A stretch of DNA of 64,000 nt from contig NZ_CVSZ01000020.1 in NCBI RefSeq assembly GCF_001180325.1, positions 47,625 to 111,624 of the forward strand, written 5' to 3'. Made by a program: the position numbers and the translations under genes. How positions within the stretch are numbered: position 1 is the first letter of the stretch; every line of letters begins with the position of its first letter. Below the pieces are notes generated by a model. That model searched no databases. It saw only the letters and a list, made by a program, of their open reading frames with translations, and had not been told where the DNA came from. This DNA is from Prochlorococcus marinus (GTDB lineage: Bacteria; Cyanobacteriota; Cyanobacteriia; PCC-6307; Cyanobiaceae). Of this stretch, positions 35,238 through 44,868 are shown piece after piece.

Positions 35238-35617
35238 GAAAGCAGGAGAGGCAATCGCAAGAAAGTTTTATTTTGTTTCCAAAATAAAACTTTCTTGAGG
35301 AAAGTCCGGGCTCCCACATGGTCAGGCTTGCTGGGTAATTCCCAGTGCGGGAAACCGTGAGGATAGTGCCACAGAAACATACCGCCTAATACTTTATGTA
35401 TGGCAAGGGTGCAAAGGTGCGGTAAGAGCGCACCAGCAACATTGAGAAGTGTTGGCTAGGTAAACCCCGGCTGGGAGCAAGGCTTAGTAGATTTATGACC
35501 ATTACAAAATCTACTTTTAAGCGCCGCTTGAGACTGTGAAGTAATTCCAGTCCTAGATAGATGATTGCCCATCTTATTAATTAAGATGAACAGAACCCGG
35601 CTTATGACCTGCTTTCT
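35238..35617 (+). ncRNA. rnpB: RNase P RNA (ribozyme subunit), bacterial type A
   Basis: The catalytic RNA that trims tRNA 5' leaders. Universal blocks are visible: GAGGAAAGTCCGGGCTCC near 35297, GATAGTGCCACAGAAACATACCGC near 35362 (shown in two shorter parts: GGATAGTGCCACAGAAA and CATACCGCC), and the 3' block CAGAACCCGGCTTATGACC near 35590. The 5' GAAAGCAGG pairs with the 3' CCTGCTTTC to close the molecule, which is why I set these ends. The P3 helix (35258-35297) is an unusually long perfect hairpin. It is followed 24 bases later by rnc, another RNA-processing gene. Confidence 0.95.
35258..35297 (+). repeat. Perfect 18-bp hairpin (P3 of rnpB)
   Basis: CAAGAAAGTTTTATTTTG at 35258-35275 and its exact reverse complement at 35280-35297 enclose a TTTC loop. 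It sits directly before GAGGAAAGTCCGGG, the position of helix P3 in type A RNase P RNA. Confidence 0.9.
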
Positions 35618-35641
35618 AATTGTTGTGATTACTAAAATCAG

Positions 35642-36391
35642 ATGACAAATATAATTAATGCAAAGAGGATAAATCAAATAACTACTTTTTTAAAATCTTT
35701 AAATATTAAATCAAAAAGATTTTCTGAAATAATTAGAACTCAAAACATTTCAATTATTCAAGATTTTAATCAAGCATTTATCCACTCCTCAGAGGACAAA
35801 ATATTAAATTATGAAAAACTAGAATTTTTCGGAGATGCAGTCCTCAGATTAGCGGCTTCTAATTTTATTGAAAAGAAATATCCTCAAATGAGTGTAGGAG
35901 AAAGATCAGAGCTAAGAGCACACATTGTAAGTGATGAATGGTTAACTAAATTAGGGCGGGAAATTGATATAGAAAAATTAATAATTAAAGGACCTAAAAC
36001 TCTTGGTGATGAAAATTCAAAAAATACTATTATTGGTGAAGCTACAGAAGCTTTAATTGGTGCCATTTACAAGTGCTTTAATTCAATTCAGGAAGTAAAT
36101 CTTTGGTTAGATGATATTTGGGAGGAAGATTCAAAAATATTTTTAAAAGCTCCATATAAATTTAAATCTAAAACAGTATTACAAGAGTGGTGTCAAAGTA
36201 AAGGTTTTGATTTGCCAGTATATAAAATATTTGAAGTCTCAAAGAAAAATGGGGACCCTAAAAGATTTTATTGCGATATATTTATCGAAGGATTAAAAGA
36301 ATCATCTGCTTTCGGCAAGTCCCATAAACAAGCAGAATCAAATGCAGCTATAGTTTTGATAGAAAAATTTATTTCTCTAGGTAAAATCTAA
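35642..36391 (+). CDS. rnc: Ribonuclease III
   Basis: A 249-residue double-strand-specific RNase that processes rRNA and regulatory duplexes. The signature YEKLEFFGDAVLRLA (family ERLEFLGDAVL) carries the metal-binding acidic residues, and GEATEALIGAIY holds the second acidic cluster. From about residue 178, SKTVLQEWCQSKG to AESNAAIVLIEKF forms a C-terminal double-stranded-RNA-binding domain. Slight deviation in the signature (Phe for Leu) is conservative. It sits just after rnpB. Confidence 0.95.
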   Translation: MTNIINAKRINQITTFLKSLNIKSKRFSEIIRTQNISIIQDFNQAFIHSSEDKILNYEKLEFFGDAVLRLAASNFIEKKYPQMSVGERSELRAHIVSDEWLTKLGREIDIEKLIIKGPKTLGDENSKNTIIGEATEALIGAIYKCFNSIQEVNLWLDDIWEEDSKIFLKAPYKFKSKTVLQEWCQSKGFDLPVYKIFEVSKKNGDPKRFYCDIFIEGLKESSAFGKSHKQAESNAAIVLIEKFISLGKI

Positions 36392-36394
36392 TCT

Positions 36395-36580
36395 TTACAC
36401 TATTTCTAAATTGGTTAACTGAAAAGTTATGAGTTTATCCCAATTACCCCCTTCAAACAGAACCGCTGCTTTTTTTTTTGTAACTCTTTGTACAAACCCT
36501 TTATATCCTCTATAAATAGAATTGGTGTCTTTTACAACAACAAAAGATCCAGGGAGTATGGGTTTAGTAGATAATTCCAT
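36395..36580 (-). CDS. ndhS: NAD(P)H dehydrogenase-like complex subunit NdhS
   Basis: A 61-residue protein with an SH3-like beta fold. The stretch KKKAAVLFEGGNWDKLITFQL matches the NdhS (CRR31) core recalled from other cyanobacteria (key residues: AAVLFEGGNWDKL), and the length is near the usual 60-70. NdhS forms part of the ferredoxin-binding site of the NDH-1 complex in cyclic electron flow. It is convergent with rnc (three bases) and divergent from rimM (23 bases). The family is identified from memory of the motif; the role is otherwise inferred. Confidence 0.8.
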   Translation of the reverse strand: MELSTKPILPGSFVVVKDTNSIYRGYKGFVQRVTKKKAAVLFEGGNWDKLITFQLTNLEIV

Positions 36581-36603
36581 AAAACACTCTTTTTAATAAA
36601 TAT

Positions 36604-37143
36604 ATGATAAATAAAAATGAATGGTTGACTGTTGGATTGATAACATCATGTCATGGAATCAATGGACAAGTAAAGGTTAAATCTCTTAGTGATTTTGAAG
36701 AAAGATTTTTAAAACCAGGAATTAGATGGTTGCAAAAAGAAAATGAACCTCCTTCAAAAATAGAGCTTATATCAGGTTTAAAACAACCTGGTAAAGAAAC
36801 CTTCATAGTTAAGTTCCAAGGAATAAATACAAGAAATGATGCAGAAAAACTGAAAAAATTTAAAATTCTTGTAAAGACTGACACACTACCCACATTAGAA
36901 AAAGAAGAATTCCACTTTTTAGAACTTGTAAATCTCGAGGTCAAGACTTTAGAAAATGATGAATTAAAAAAAATTGGGAAAGTTATCAATTTGGAAAATG
37001 AGAAAAATAATTTACTTGTTGTTGAACTTTTTAAAAACAAAAAAAAAGTTCTTATACCATTTGTTGAAGAAATAGTCCCATTTATAGATATAAAAAATAA
37101 TTTTATAATCATCAATCCTCCAAATGGACTTTTAGAGCTATAA
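36604..37143 (+). CDS. rimM: Ribosome maturation factor RimM
   Basis: A 179-residue 16S rRNA processing factor that binds ribosomal protein S19 while the 30S head matures. The N-terminal domain starts [26 protein letters not shown] with the family GxHGxxGxVKV pattern, followed by [18 protein letters not shown], and the C-terminal PRC-barrel shows [15 protein letters not shown]. The length is normal. It is convergent with glmS. Confidence 0.93.
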   Translation: MINKNEWLTVGLITSCHGINGQVKVKSLSDFEERFLKPGIRWLQKENEPPSKIELISGLKQPGKETFIVKFQGINTRNDAEKLKKFKILVKTDTLPTLEKEEFHFLELVNLEVKTLENDELKKIGKVINLENEKNNLLVVELFKNKKKVLIPFVEEIVPFIDIKNNFIIINPPNGLLEL

Positions 37144-37174
37144 ATTAAAAAAGTAAAAATTTGTAAGAAACTTA

Positions 37175-39070
37175 TTATTCAACAGTTACACTTTTAGCTA
37201 AATTTCTTGGTTGATCCACGTCAAGGCCCCTATGAGCTGCAATATGGTAACTCAATAATTGTAAAGGCAGTATGTTTATTAGAGGTGAAATCCATTCATT
37301 AGAGGAAGGAACTTTCATTAAATAATCAAAGATTTCAGTTCCATTGCATTCAGGAGCAATCCCAATCAAATATGAATCTCTAGCTTTTGCTTCTTGAGCA
37401 TTACTGATAACTTTATCAAAAACCTCACCCGGGGAAGCAATAGAAATTACAGGTACTTTTTTATCCAACAAAGCTATTGGACCATGTTTCATTTCACCAG
37501 CTGGATATCCAGCTGCATGAATGTAACTAATTTCTTTAAGTTTTAACGCGCCTTCAAGAGCAATAGGATAATTTATTCCTCTTCCTAAAAAAATAACATC
37601 TTTAATATTAAAAAAGTCATGTGCTAGCTTTTCTGAAGATTTATTATGCTTCTCTAAAAGATCTTCCAGTAATGGCGGAAGTTTTATAAGTTCGTTTACT
37701 AATTTATCTATTTCATCAGGACTTTGATTACCTTTAATTTGAGCAAATTTTATGGCTAATCCATAAAAAGAAAGTAATTGAGCAAAAAAAGTTTTTGTTG
37801 CTGCAACTCCAACTTCAATTCCTGCACAGATATCAATTATATTTGATACCTGCCTTCCTATGGAACTCTCTTTTCTATTTGTTATTGCAATAAGATTGGG
37901 TTTAAATTTTTCATTTTCAATTGAAGAACGTCTTTTAATTTCCATATCTATAGCCGCAATTGTGTCGGCAGTTTCTCCGGATTGAGTGACTCCAATAGTT
38001 AATGTATTTGGCAATAGTGGAGGTGGTGAATATCGAAATTCGCTTGCATAAAAAACATTTGTAGGGATACCTGAAAATTGTTCTAATAAAAAGCTGCCCA
38101 CCATTGCAGCATGTTTACTTGTACCACAAGCAATAATTTCAATTCTTTCTATTGATTCAAAAAACTCTGTATCAAATTGATAGTTGATTTGATATTGACC
38201 ATTATCTGAATTCTTAATTAAATAATTTTCCAACCAGTTTTTTACAGTCTGTGGCTGATCATATATCTCTTTCAACATATAGTGTTTGAAATTGATCTTA
38301 TCCATTATTTGCTCTGAGATTTTTAAAGAAACTGGATTTCTATATTGTCTCTCGTTGCTTGAGTCATATATTTCAATTCCAAGCGGAGTCAATAAAGCTA
38401 TTTCTTCATCCTCCATAGGCAAAATAATATTTGTAAAATTTGCAATGGCTGGAGTATCACTAGCACAAATAAATTCTCCTTCACCCAAACCAATAATCAA
38501 GGGCGCTTGTCTTCTTGCAACAACCAAAGAGGTTGGAGCACCAGACCATAAAACTGCTAAAGCATAAGATCCTTCTAAATCCGATAATACATTTCTCACA
38601 GCTACTAATAATGTTGACCCATTATTCTCCAGATTAAGTTTACTTAATGTATTTAACTCTCTTTTAATTAGATGGGGAATTACCTCGGTATCTGTATCAG
38701 AATTAAAAATAATACCCTCTTCTTCTAATTTATTTTTTAAATCTTGAAAATTTTCAATAATGCCATTTTGAACAACTGCTACATTTCCTGAACTATCGGT
38801 ATGAGGATGTGCATTTTTAACCTCAGGTTTTCCATGAGTTGCCCATCTTGTATGACCTATACCCACAGTTCCAGGAATATTTTGATCATTAAGATTACTT
38901 ATTAAATTCTTGAGTTTTCCTTCTGCTTTATTACAAGAAATACAATTTGTTTCTGAATTTATTATTGCAATACCTGCAGAATCATAACCTCTGTATTCAA
39001 GTTTTTCTAAACCATTAATTAATAGTGGTAAAGCTTTTTTATATCCAGTTACAGCAACTATTCCACACAT
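37175..39070 (-). CDS. glmS: Glutamine-fructose-6-phosphate aminotransferase
   Basis: A 631-residue enzyme making glucosamine 6-phosphate for peptidoglycan and lipopolysaccharide. It starts MCGIVAVTGY with Cys2 as the N-terminal nucleophile of the glutaminase, followed by KLEYRGYDSAGIAI and GHTRWATHG. Two SIS domains begin at about residues 300 (ACGTSKHAAMVG) and 475, ending in DQPRNLAKSVTVE. The gene is on its own between rimM and psaC. No glmS ribozyme fold is visible in its short leader. Confidence 0.97.
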   Translation of the reverse strand: MCGIVAVTGYKKALPLLINGLEKLEYRGYDSAGIAIINSETNCISCNKAEGKLKNLISNLNDQNIPGTVGIGHTRWATHGKPEVKNAHPHTDSSGNVAVVQNGIIENFQDLKNKLEEEGIIFNSDTDTEVIPHLIKRELNTLSKLNLENNGSTLLVAVRNVLSDLEGSYALAVLWSGAPTSLVVARRQAPLIIGLGEGEFICASDTPAIANFTNIILPMEDEEIALLTPLGIEIYDSSNERQYRNPVSLKISEQIMDKINFKHYMLKEIYDQPQTVKNWLENYLIKNSDNGQYQINYQFDTEFFESIERIEIIACGTSKHAAMVGSFLLEQFSGIPTNVFYASEFRYSPPPLLPNTLTIGVTQSGETADTIAAIDMEIKRRSSIENEKFKPNLIAITNRKESSIGRQVSNIIDICAGIEVGVAATKTFFAQLLSFYGLAIKFAQIKGNQSPDEIDKLVNELIKLPPLLEDLLEKHNKSSEKLAHDFFNIKDVIFLGRGINYPIALEGALKLKEISYIHAAGYPAGEMKHGPIALLDKKVPVISIASPGEVFDKVISNAQEAKARDSYLIGIAPECNGTEIFDYLMKVPSSNEWISPLINILPLQLLSYHIAAHRGLDVDQPRNLAKSVTVE

Positions 39071-39149
39071 ACAAATTTTTTTTTCAATTATATTGAAATA
39101 AAATGCGTATTCACCAAAACATGGACTGTCTTAAAACTGCACTATAAAA

Positions 39150-39428
<279 letters not shown>

Positions 39429-39528
39429 CTATTGTCTTACAAAGAAATTAAAAAAATTAAGATATGCTTCACTCTTGTTAACTCTAGGGCATAAAATCAT
39501 ATAGATCATTTAGTAATTTCCATAAACT

Positions 39529-39768
39529 ATGTCAAAAGAAATTCTCGAAAAAGTCTGTTCTATTGTTTCAGAACAATTAAGCGTTGAAGCAGGAGAAGTC
39601 AAATCAGATTCAAACTTCCAAAATGATTTAGGCGCAGATTCACTAGATACTGTTGAATTAGTAATGGCTCTTGAAGAAGCATTTGATATTGAAATTCCTG
39701 ATGAAGCAGCTGAAGGAATAGCAACTGTTGGCGATGCAGTAAAATTCATCGAAGAAAAAAAAGGTTAG
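39529..39768 (+). CDS. acpP: Acyl carrier protein
   Basis: A 79-residue acidic four-helix carrier protein. The phosphopantetheine attachment site [16 protein letters not shown] has Ser38. It carries growing fatty acyl chains for FabF and related enzymes. It lies eight bases before fabF, as in many bacteria, and the two are probably one operon. Confidence 0.98.
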   Translation: MSKEILEKVCSIVSEQLSVEAGEVKSDSNFQNDLGADSLDTVELVMALEEAFDIEIPDEAAEGIATVGDAVKFIEEKKG

Positions 39769-39775
39769 TAATAGG

Positions 39776-41020
39776 ATGCCAAATTTCCATCGAGTAGTTA
39801 TTACTGGTATCGGAGCAGTAACTCCAATAGGTAATAACATTGATGAATATTTAGTCGGTCTTCAAACAGGTACTAATGGGGTTTCAGATATTACTCTCTT
39901 TAATCCTGAACACCATCCCTGCAAATTTGCTGCAGAAGTTAAAAATCTTCAATCGGAAAATTTTATTGAAGCCAAAGAATCCAAAAGATGGGATCGTTTT
40001 TCCCAGTTTGGAGTTATTGCTGCAAAGCAAGCCTTTAATGATTCTGGACTTGAGATTACTGAAGCTAATGCATCAAGAATTGGAGTAATTATTGGTTCTG
40101 GTGTTGGAGGCTTACTAACTATGGAAAGTCAAGCTCAAATATTGAGTCATAAAGGGCCTAAAAGAGTGAGTCCATTTACGGTCCCAATGATGATTCCAAA
40201 CATGGCCAGTGGATTGGCTGCAATCGCTTTAGGTGCAAAAGGACCAAGTTCCTCTGTTTCCACCGCTTGCGCTGCTGGTTCAAATGCAATTGGTGATTCT
40301 TTTAGATTACTCCAACTTGGAAAAGCAGATGCAATGATCTGTGGTGGAGCAGAAGCAAGTATTACACCTCTCGGAGTAGCTGGTTTTGCCAGTGCCAAAG
40401 CTCTTTCTTCCAGAAATGAAAGCCCTGAAACCGCTAGCAGACCTTTTGATGCGGAAAGAGATGGATTTGTTATTGGAGAGGGATCTGGAATTCTTGTTTT
40501 AGAAACTTTAGAAAATGCAAAAAAAAGGAATGCGAGAATTTATGCGGAAATAGTTGGTTATGGAACAACATGTGATGCTCATCATATAACTGCTCCATCT
40601 CCAGGCGGGATTGGAGGCGCCGAAGCTATCAAATTAGCAGTTGAAGACGCTTGTCTTAGCATTGAAAAAGTTGACTACATAAATGCTCATGGAACAAGTA
40701 CATCAGCTAATGATAAAAATGAAACTTCTGCAATTAAATCTATTTTTAGAGACAGATCTTACCTCATTCCTGTAAGCTCTACTAAGTCGATGACAGGTCA
40801 TCTCTTAGGAGGCTCAGGAGGCATAGAAGCTGTAGCTTGTATACTTTCTTTGACACATAATTTTATCCCTCCTACAATTAACTACGTCAATCGAGATCCT
40901 GAATGTGATCTTGATTATGTACCAAATAATGCAAGAGAAGCTCAAGTAAGAGTTGCTCTTTCTAATTCTTTCGGATTTGGTGGTCACAATGTTTGCCTTG
41001 CTTTCAGCAAAATGAATTGA
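39776..41020 (+). CDS. fabF: 3-oxoacyl-ACP synthase II
   Basis: A 414-residue condensing enzyme of type II fatty-acid synthesis that elongates acyl-ACP with malonyl-ACP. The Cys-His-His triad is visible in VSTACAAGSNAI (Cys near 163), NAHGTSTSAND and MTGHLLGGSGG, and SFGFGGHNVCL closes the protein. FabF, not FabB, is indicated by the length and by the acpP neighbour. Lipid desaturation adaptation to temperature is the usual role in bacteria. Confidence 0.97.
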   Translation: MPNFHRVVITGIGAVTPIGNNIDEYLVGLQTGTNGVSDITLFNPEHHPCKFAAEVKNLQSENFIEAKESKRWDRFSQFGVIAAKQAFNDSGLEITEANASRIGVIIGSGVGGLLTMESQAQILSHKGPKRVSPFTVPMMIPNMASGLAAIALGAKGPSSSVSTACAAGSNAIGDSFRLLQLGKADAMICGGAEASITPLGVAGFASAKALSSRNESPETASRPFDAERDGFVIGEGSGILVLETLENAKKRNARIYAEIVGYGTTCDAHHITAPSPGGIGGAEAIKLAVEDACLSIEKVDYINAHGTSTSANDKNETSAIKSIFRDRSYLIPVSSTKSMTGHLLGGSGGIEAVACILSLTHNFIPPTINYVNRDPECDLDYVPNNAREAQVRVALSNSFGFGGHNVCLAFSKMN

Positions 41021-41063
41021 AGACAACCAATCCTGTATTTCCAACTTAACTTAATTTAAAACA

Positions 41064-43070
41064 ATGGTCGCTGCATCTGTTTCATTAGAATCACTTTGTG
41101 TAAATAGTATAAGAATGCTTGCTGTAGATGCAGTAAATAAATCTAATAGTGGACATCCTGGATTGCCAATGGGATGTGCTCCTATGGGTTATGCATTATG
41201 GCAAAACATACTTAATCACAACCCTAATAACCCAAAATGGTTCAACAGAGACCGTTTTGTATTATCAGCTGGTCATGGCTGTATGCTTTTATATTCCTTG
41301 CTTCATTTGACAGGATATAAATCAGTTTCCATAGAAGATATTAAAGAATTTAGGCAATGGGGATCAAAAACTCCAGGACATCCAGAAACATTCGAAACTG
41401 AAGGTGTTGAAGTTACAGCTGGGCCTCTTGGAGCAGGAATTTCAAATGCAGTTGGTTTAGCAATAGCTGAAACTCACTTAGCAGCTAAATTTAATAAGCC
41501 TGATTGCAATATCGTTGATCACTATACATACGTAATAATGGGTGATGGCTGTAATCAAGAAGGTATTGCATCAGAGGCCTGCTCATTAGCTGGTCACCTT
41601 AAGCTTGGGAAATTAATTGCACTCTATGACGATAATCAAATTACAATTGATGGGCGAACCGACGTTTCTTTCACGGAAGATGTTTTAAAAAGATACGAAG
41701 CTTATGGATGGCATGTACAACATGTTGAAGATGGGAATCATGATGTTAAAGGAATAACTGAAGCTATTGAAAAAGCAAAATTAATTACAGACAAACCTTC
41801 AATTATTAAAATTTCTACAACCATAGGTTATGGTTCTCCAAATAAATCAGATACTGCTGGAATTCATGGAGCAGCTGTTGGAGAAGAAGAAGCTGCATTA
41901 ACTAGAGAGTTCCTTAATTGGGAATATCCTCCATTCGAAATACCAAATGAAGTATATGCGCATTTTAGAAAATCAATAAACAAAGGCGAAAACTTAGAGA
42001 AAGAATGGGATTCTAAATTTGAAGAATATCAAAAAAAATATCCTTCTGAAGGAGCCGAGTTACAAAGAATGTTAAAAGGCCAATTACCTGAGAATTGGGA
42101 CTCAGATCTCCCTTCTTATACACCTGATGATAAAGGATTAGCAACAAGAAAGCATTCACAAATATGTTTAGGTGCATTAGGTCCTAACCTACCTGAATTA
42201 ATTGGTGGATCCGCAGATTTAACTCACTCTAACTACACAGATATCAAAGGAGAAACCGGGTCATTTCAGCCTCATAGTCCTGAAAAAAGATATTTACACT
42301 TTGGTGTAAGAGAGCATGCAATGGCAGCTGTACTTAACGGTATTGCCTATCACAATAGTGGTCTTATTCCTTATGGTGGAACCTTCCTTGTTTTCGCCGA
42401 TTATATGAGAGGTTCAATGAGGCTTTCGGCACTCAGCGAACTTGGAGTCATCTATGTATTAACCCATGATTCAATTGGTGTAGGAGAAGACGGCCCAACA
42501 CATCAACCTATTGAAACTATCCCTTCACTTCGTGCCATGCCTAACATGCTAGTTTTCAGACCAGGAGATGGAAATGAAACAAGTGGAGCTTATAAACTTG
42601 CTATTCAAAATAGAAAAAGACCTTCTGCCCTTTGTTTAAGTAGACAAGGTATGCCAAATCAAGAAAATACATCAATCGACAAAGTTGCCCTAGGAGGGTA
42701 TATAGTTTCGGATTGCGAAGGTACACCAGATCTAATATTTATTGGTACTGGAAGCGAACTAAATCTTTGCATTGAAGCAAGTAAGGAAATTTCAAGCTTA
42801 GGTAAAAAAATTAGAGTTGTTTCTATGCCTTGTGTAGAACTTTTCGAAGAGCAAGAAGAATCTTACAAAGAAAGTGTTTTACCTAGTAGTGTGAAAAAGA
42901 GAGTTGTAGTAGAAGCTGCTCATTCATTTGGTTGGCATAAATATACAGGTTTTGATGGTATTTGCATCACTATGGATAGGTTTGGTGCATCAGCACCAGG
43001 TGGAGAATGTATGAAAAATTTTGGATTTACAGTCGAAAACGTAGTTAATAAAACGAAGGAAATTCTATAA
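41064..43070 (+). CDS. tktA: Transketolase
   Basis: A 668-residue thiamine-diphosphate enzyme that moves two-carbon units in the Calvin cycle and pentose-phosphate pathway. The TPP motif [19 protein letters not shown] is near residues 155-173, GHPGLPMG lies near the start, and the pyrimidine-domain motif [14 protein letters not shown] and [14 protein letters not shown] are present. It depends on the cofactor made with the help of the next gene, thiC, which is convergent 14 bases away. Confidence 0.97.
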   Translation: MVAASVSLESLCVNSIRMLAVDAVNKSNSGHPGLPMGCAPMGYALWQNILNHNPNNPKWFNRDRFVLSAGHGCMLLYSLLHLTGYKSVSIEDIKEFRQWGSKTPGHPETFETEGVEVTAGPLGAGISNAVGLAIAETHLAAKFNKPDCNIVDHYTYVIMGDGCNQEGIASEACSLAGHLKLGKLIALYDDNQITIDGRTDVSFTEDVLKRYEAYGWHVQHVEDGNHDVKGITEAIEKAKLITDKPSIIKISTTIGYGSPNKSDTAGIHGAAVGEEEAALTREFLNWEYPPFEIPNEVYAHFRKSINKGENLEKEWDSKFEEYQKKYPSEGAELQRMLKGQLPENWDSDLPSYTPDDKGLATRKHSQICLGALGPNLPELIGGSADLTHSNYTDIKGETGSFQPHSPEKRYLHFGVREHAMAAVLNGIAYHNSGLIPYGGTFLVFADYMRGSMRLSALSELGVIYVLTHDSIGVGEDGPTHQPIETIPSLRAMPNMLVFRPGDGNETSGAYKLAIQNRKRPSALCLSRQGMPNQENTSIDKVALGGYIVSDCEGTPDLIFIGTGSELNLCIEASKEISSLGKKIRVVSMPCVELFEEQEESYKESVLPSSVKKRVVVEAAHSFGWHKYTGFDGICITMDRFGASAPGGECMKNFGFTVENVVNKTKEIL

Positions 43071-43084
43071 CTTGTAATTGATTT

Positions 43085-44455
43085 CTAGACTGAAGTATTA
43101 CATTCTTCAAGTTTATCTTTTAGCTGATCTAGGGATTCATCTGAAATCTTTGAATTCATTGGACAATGTTTTGGGCCACACATTGAACAAAACTCAGCCT
43201 TTTTAAAGATCTCTTCAGGGAGTGTCTCATCATGGTACTGCTTTGCCCTTTCTGGATCTAATGAAAGTTCGAATTGTTTATTCCAATCGAAGTTATACCT
43301 TGCATGACTAAGTTCATCATCTCGATCCCGAGCGCCAGCTCTATGTCTTGCTATATCAGCAGCGTGAGCAGCTATTTTATAAGCAATTAATCCTTCTCTT
43401 ACATCTTCTGCATTTGGAAGTCCTAGATGTTCTTTTGGGGTTACATAACATAGCATCGAAGTTCCATACCACCCTGCCATCGCAGCCCCAATGGCACTTG
43501 ATATATGGTCATAACCAGGAGAAATATCTGTTACCAATGGACCAAGTACGTAGAAAGGGGCTTCTGAACATTCTTCCATTTGCTTTCTTACATTAAACTC
43601 AATTTGATCCATAGGGACATGACCAGGACCTTCAACCATTACTTGAACATTATGTTCCCATGCTCTTCTAGTAAGCTTGCCTAAGGTCTTCAATTCAGCT
43701 AATTGAGCATCATCAGAAGCATCATGCAAACATCCAGGCCTTAGTGAATCTCCTAGAGAAAAAGTACAATCATATTTCTTGAAAATCTCACAGATATCAT
43801 CAAACCTTGTATAGAGAGGATTTTGTTTAAAATGATGTAACATCCATTGGGCTAAAATACCTCCCCCTCTACTGACAATTCCAGTAATTCTTCCTTTAAC
43901 TTTTGGCAAATGCTCTATTAATAAACCAGCATGAATAGTTTGATAATCTACACCCTGCTGACAATGTTTTTCAATAATATGAAGAAAATCGTCTTCTGTT
44001 AGTCTATCTATTGAACCATGAACACTTTCTAAAGCTTGATAAACAGGAACAGTTCCTATGGGAACAGGAGATTCTTGAATAATTGCTTTTCGGACTTCAT
44101 CTAAATTTACTCCTCCCGTAGAAAGATCCATAACAGTATCCGCACCATATTTAACAGCAAGTTTGAGCTTTTCTACTTCTTCATTGATATCACTTGCATT
44201 AGGGGAAGCACCAATATTGGCATTAACTTTGCATCTAGAAGCAATACCTATAGACATTGGCTCAAGATTCAAATGATTAATATTAGCTGGAATAATTAAT
44301 CTTCCTCTTGCAACTTCCTCCATTATTAAAGAAGAAGGTAGATTCTCTTTTTTAGCAACAAAATCCATTTCTTCAGTGATATATCCATTTCTCGCAAAGT
44401 TCATCTGAGTTACATTTTCTTTCCCAAGGCGAGGCTGAATCCAAGAACTTCTCAT
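43085..44455 (-). CDS. thiC: Phosphomethylpyrimidine synthase (thiamine biosynthesis)
   Basis: A 456-residue radical-SAM enzyme that rearranges aminoimidazole ribonucleotide into hydroxymethylpyrimidine phosphate. The atypical C-terminal cluster motif [11 protein letters not shown] (CxxCxxxxC) is intact, as are [21 protein letters not shown] and [13 protein letters not shown]. Shorter length than the proteobacterial enzyme is normal for cyanobacteria. It is preceded by a TPP riboswitch, so it is likely repressed by the end product. PurM in this same window makes its substrate. Confidence 0.97.
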   Translation of the reverse strand: MRSSWIQPRLGKENVTQMNFARNGYITEEMDFVAKKENLPSSLIMEEVARGRLIIPANINHLNLEPMSIGIASRCKVNANIGASPNASDINEEVEKLKLAVKYGADTVMDLSTGGVNLDEVRKAIIQESPVPIGTVPVYQALESVHGSIDRLTEDDFLHIIEKHCQQGVDYQTIHAGLLIEHLPKVKGRITGIVSRGGGILAQWMLHHFKQNPLYTRFDDICEIFKKYDCTFSLGDSLRPGCLHDASDDAQLAELKTLGKLTRRAWEHNVQVMVEGPGHVPMDQIEFNVRKQMEECSEAPFYVLGPLVTDISPGYDHISSAIGAAMAGWYGTSMLCYVTPKEHLGLPNAEDVREGLIAYKIAAHAADIARHRAGARDRDDELSHARYNFDWNKQFELSLDPERAKQYHDETLPEEIFKKAEFCSMCGPKHCPMNSKISDESLDQLKDKLEECNTSV

Positions 44456-44500
44456 AATTTCTTAATTTTTAAAAATGTTATTACTAAAGTTTGATCAAAT

Positions 44501-44581
44501 CTCCACTTCCCTGCATCGAAATTAATGACTCAGGTTCAAAGGGTATGATCTCAGCTAAGTTAAATTTCTTAGCACCCCTAG
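44501..44581 (-). promoter_or_regulatory. TPP (thi-box) riboswitch upstream of thiC
   Basis: On the minus strand the segment reads CTAGGGGTGC, then a P3 stem GCTAAG/CTTAGC, then CTGAGATCATACCC, GAACCTGA and GATGCAGGGAAGTG. These are the conserved blocks of the thiamine-pyrophosphate aptamer (GGGGUGC, CUGAGA, ACCC, GAACCUGA, GUAGGGA). It lies about 45 bases ahead of the thiC ATG, with an AT-rich section between that could serve as expression platform. No obvious terminator hairpin with T run is seen, so translational or processing control is plausible. Confidence 0.93.
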
Positions 44582-44652
44582 TATTTATCTTATTATTAGC
44601 TCTTTTCTAAAAATAAGTCATCTCATATTGCGTGAAAATAAACAAAATAATT

Positions 44653-44868
44653 TTATTGAATTTTTTGATAAGACTTTATCTTTTTTAAAAGATCTTTTCT
44701 AACCAATTGTCTGCTTATACCCCTCTCCAAAATAATTGCAATCCCCATTAAGCCAATAGGTAAATAAAAAATCTTCTTGGAATTATCCCTAAATATTAAT
44801 CCAATGGCAGATATGAAAATCATGAAAGGAGCCACAAAAGATAAAATAAATCTTTTATTAATTTTCAT
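44653..44868 (-). CDS. Small two-span membrane protein
   Basis: A 71-residue protein with two hydrophobic helices (about residues 7-25 and 33-47) joined by FRDNSKK, and a basic C-terminal tail RQLVRKDLLKKIKSY. The arrangement resembles small cyanobacterial membrane proteins such as the DUF3188 type, but I am not certain of that. Its ATG overlaps the stop of the M20 amidohydrolase by four bases, so the genes are probably translationally coupled. No function is evident. Confidence 0.6.
   Translation of the reverse strand: MKINKRFILSFVAPFMIFISAIGLIFRDNSKKIFYLPIGLMGIAIILERGISRQLVRKDLLKKIKSYQKIQ

Noticed and set aside
36651..37115. Open frame antisense to rimM
   Set aside because: It is Phe/Ser-rich with no recognised motif, while the plus strand encodes a complete RimM. 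Shadow frame.
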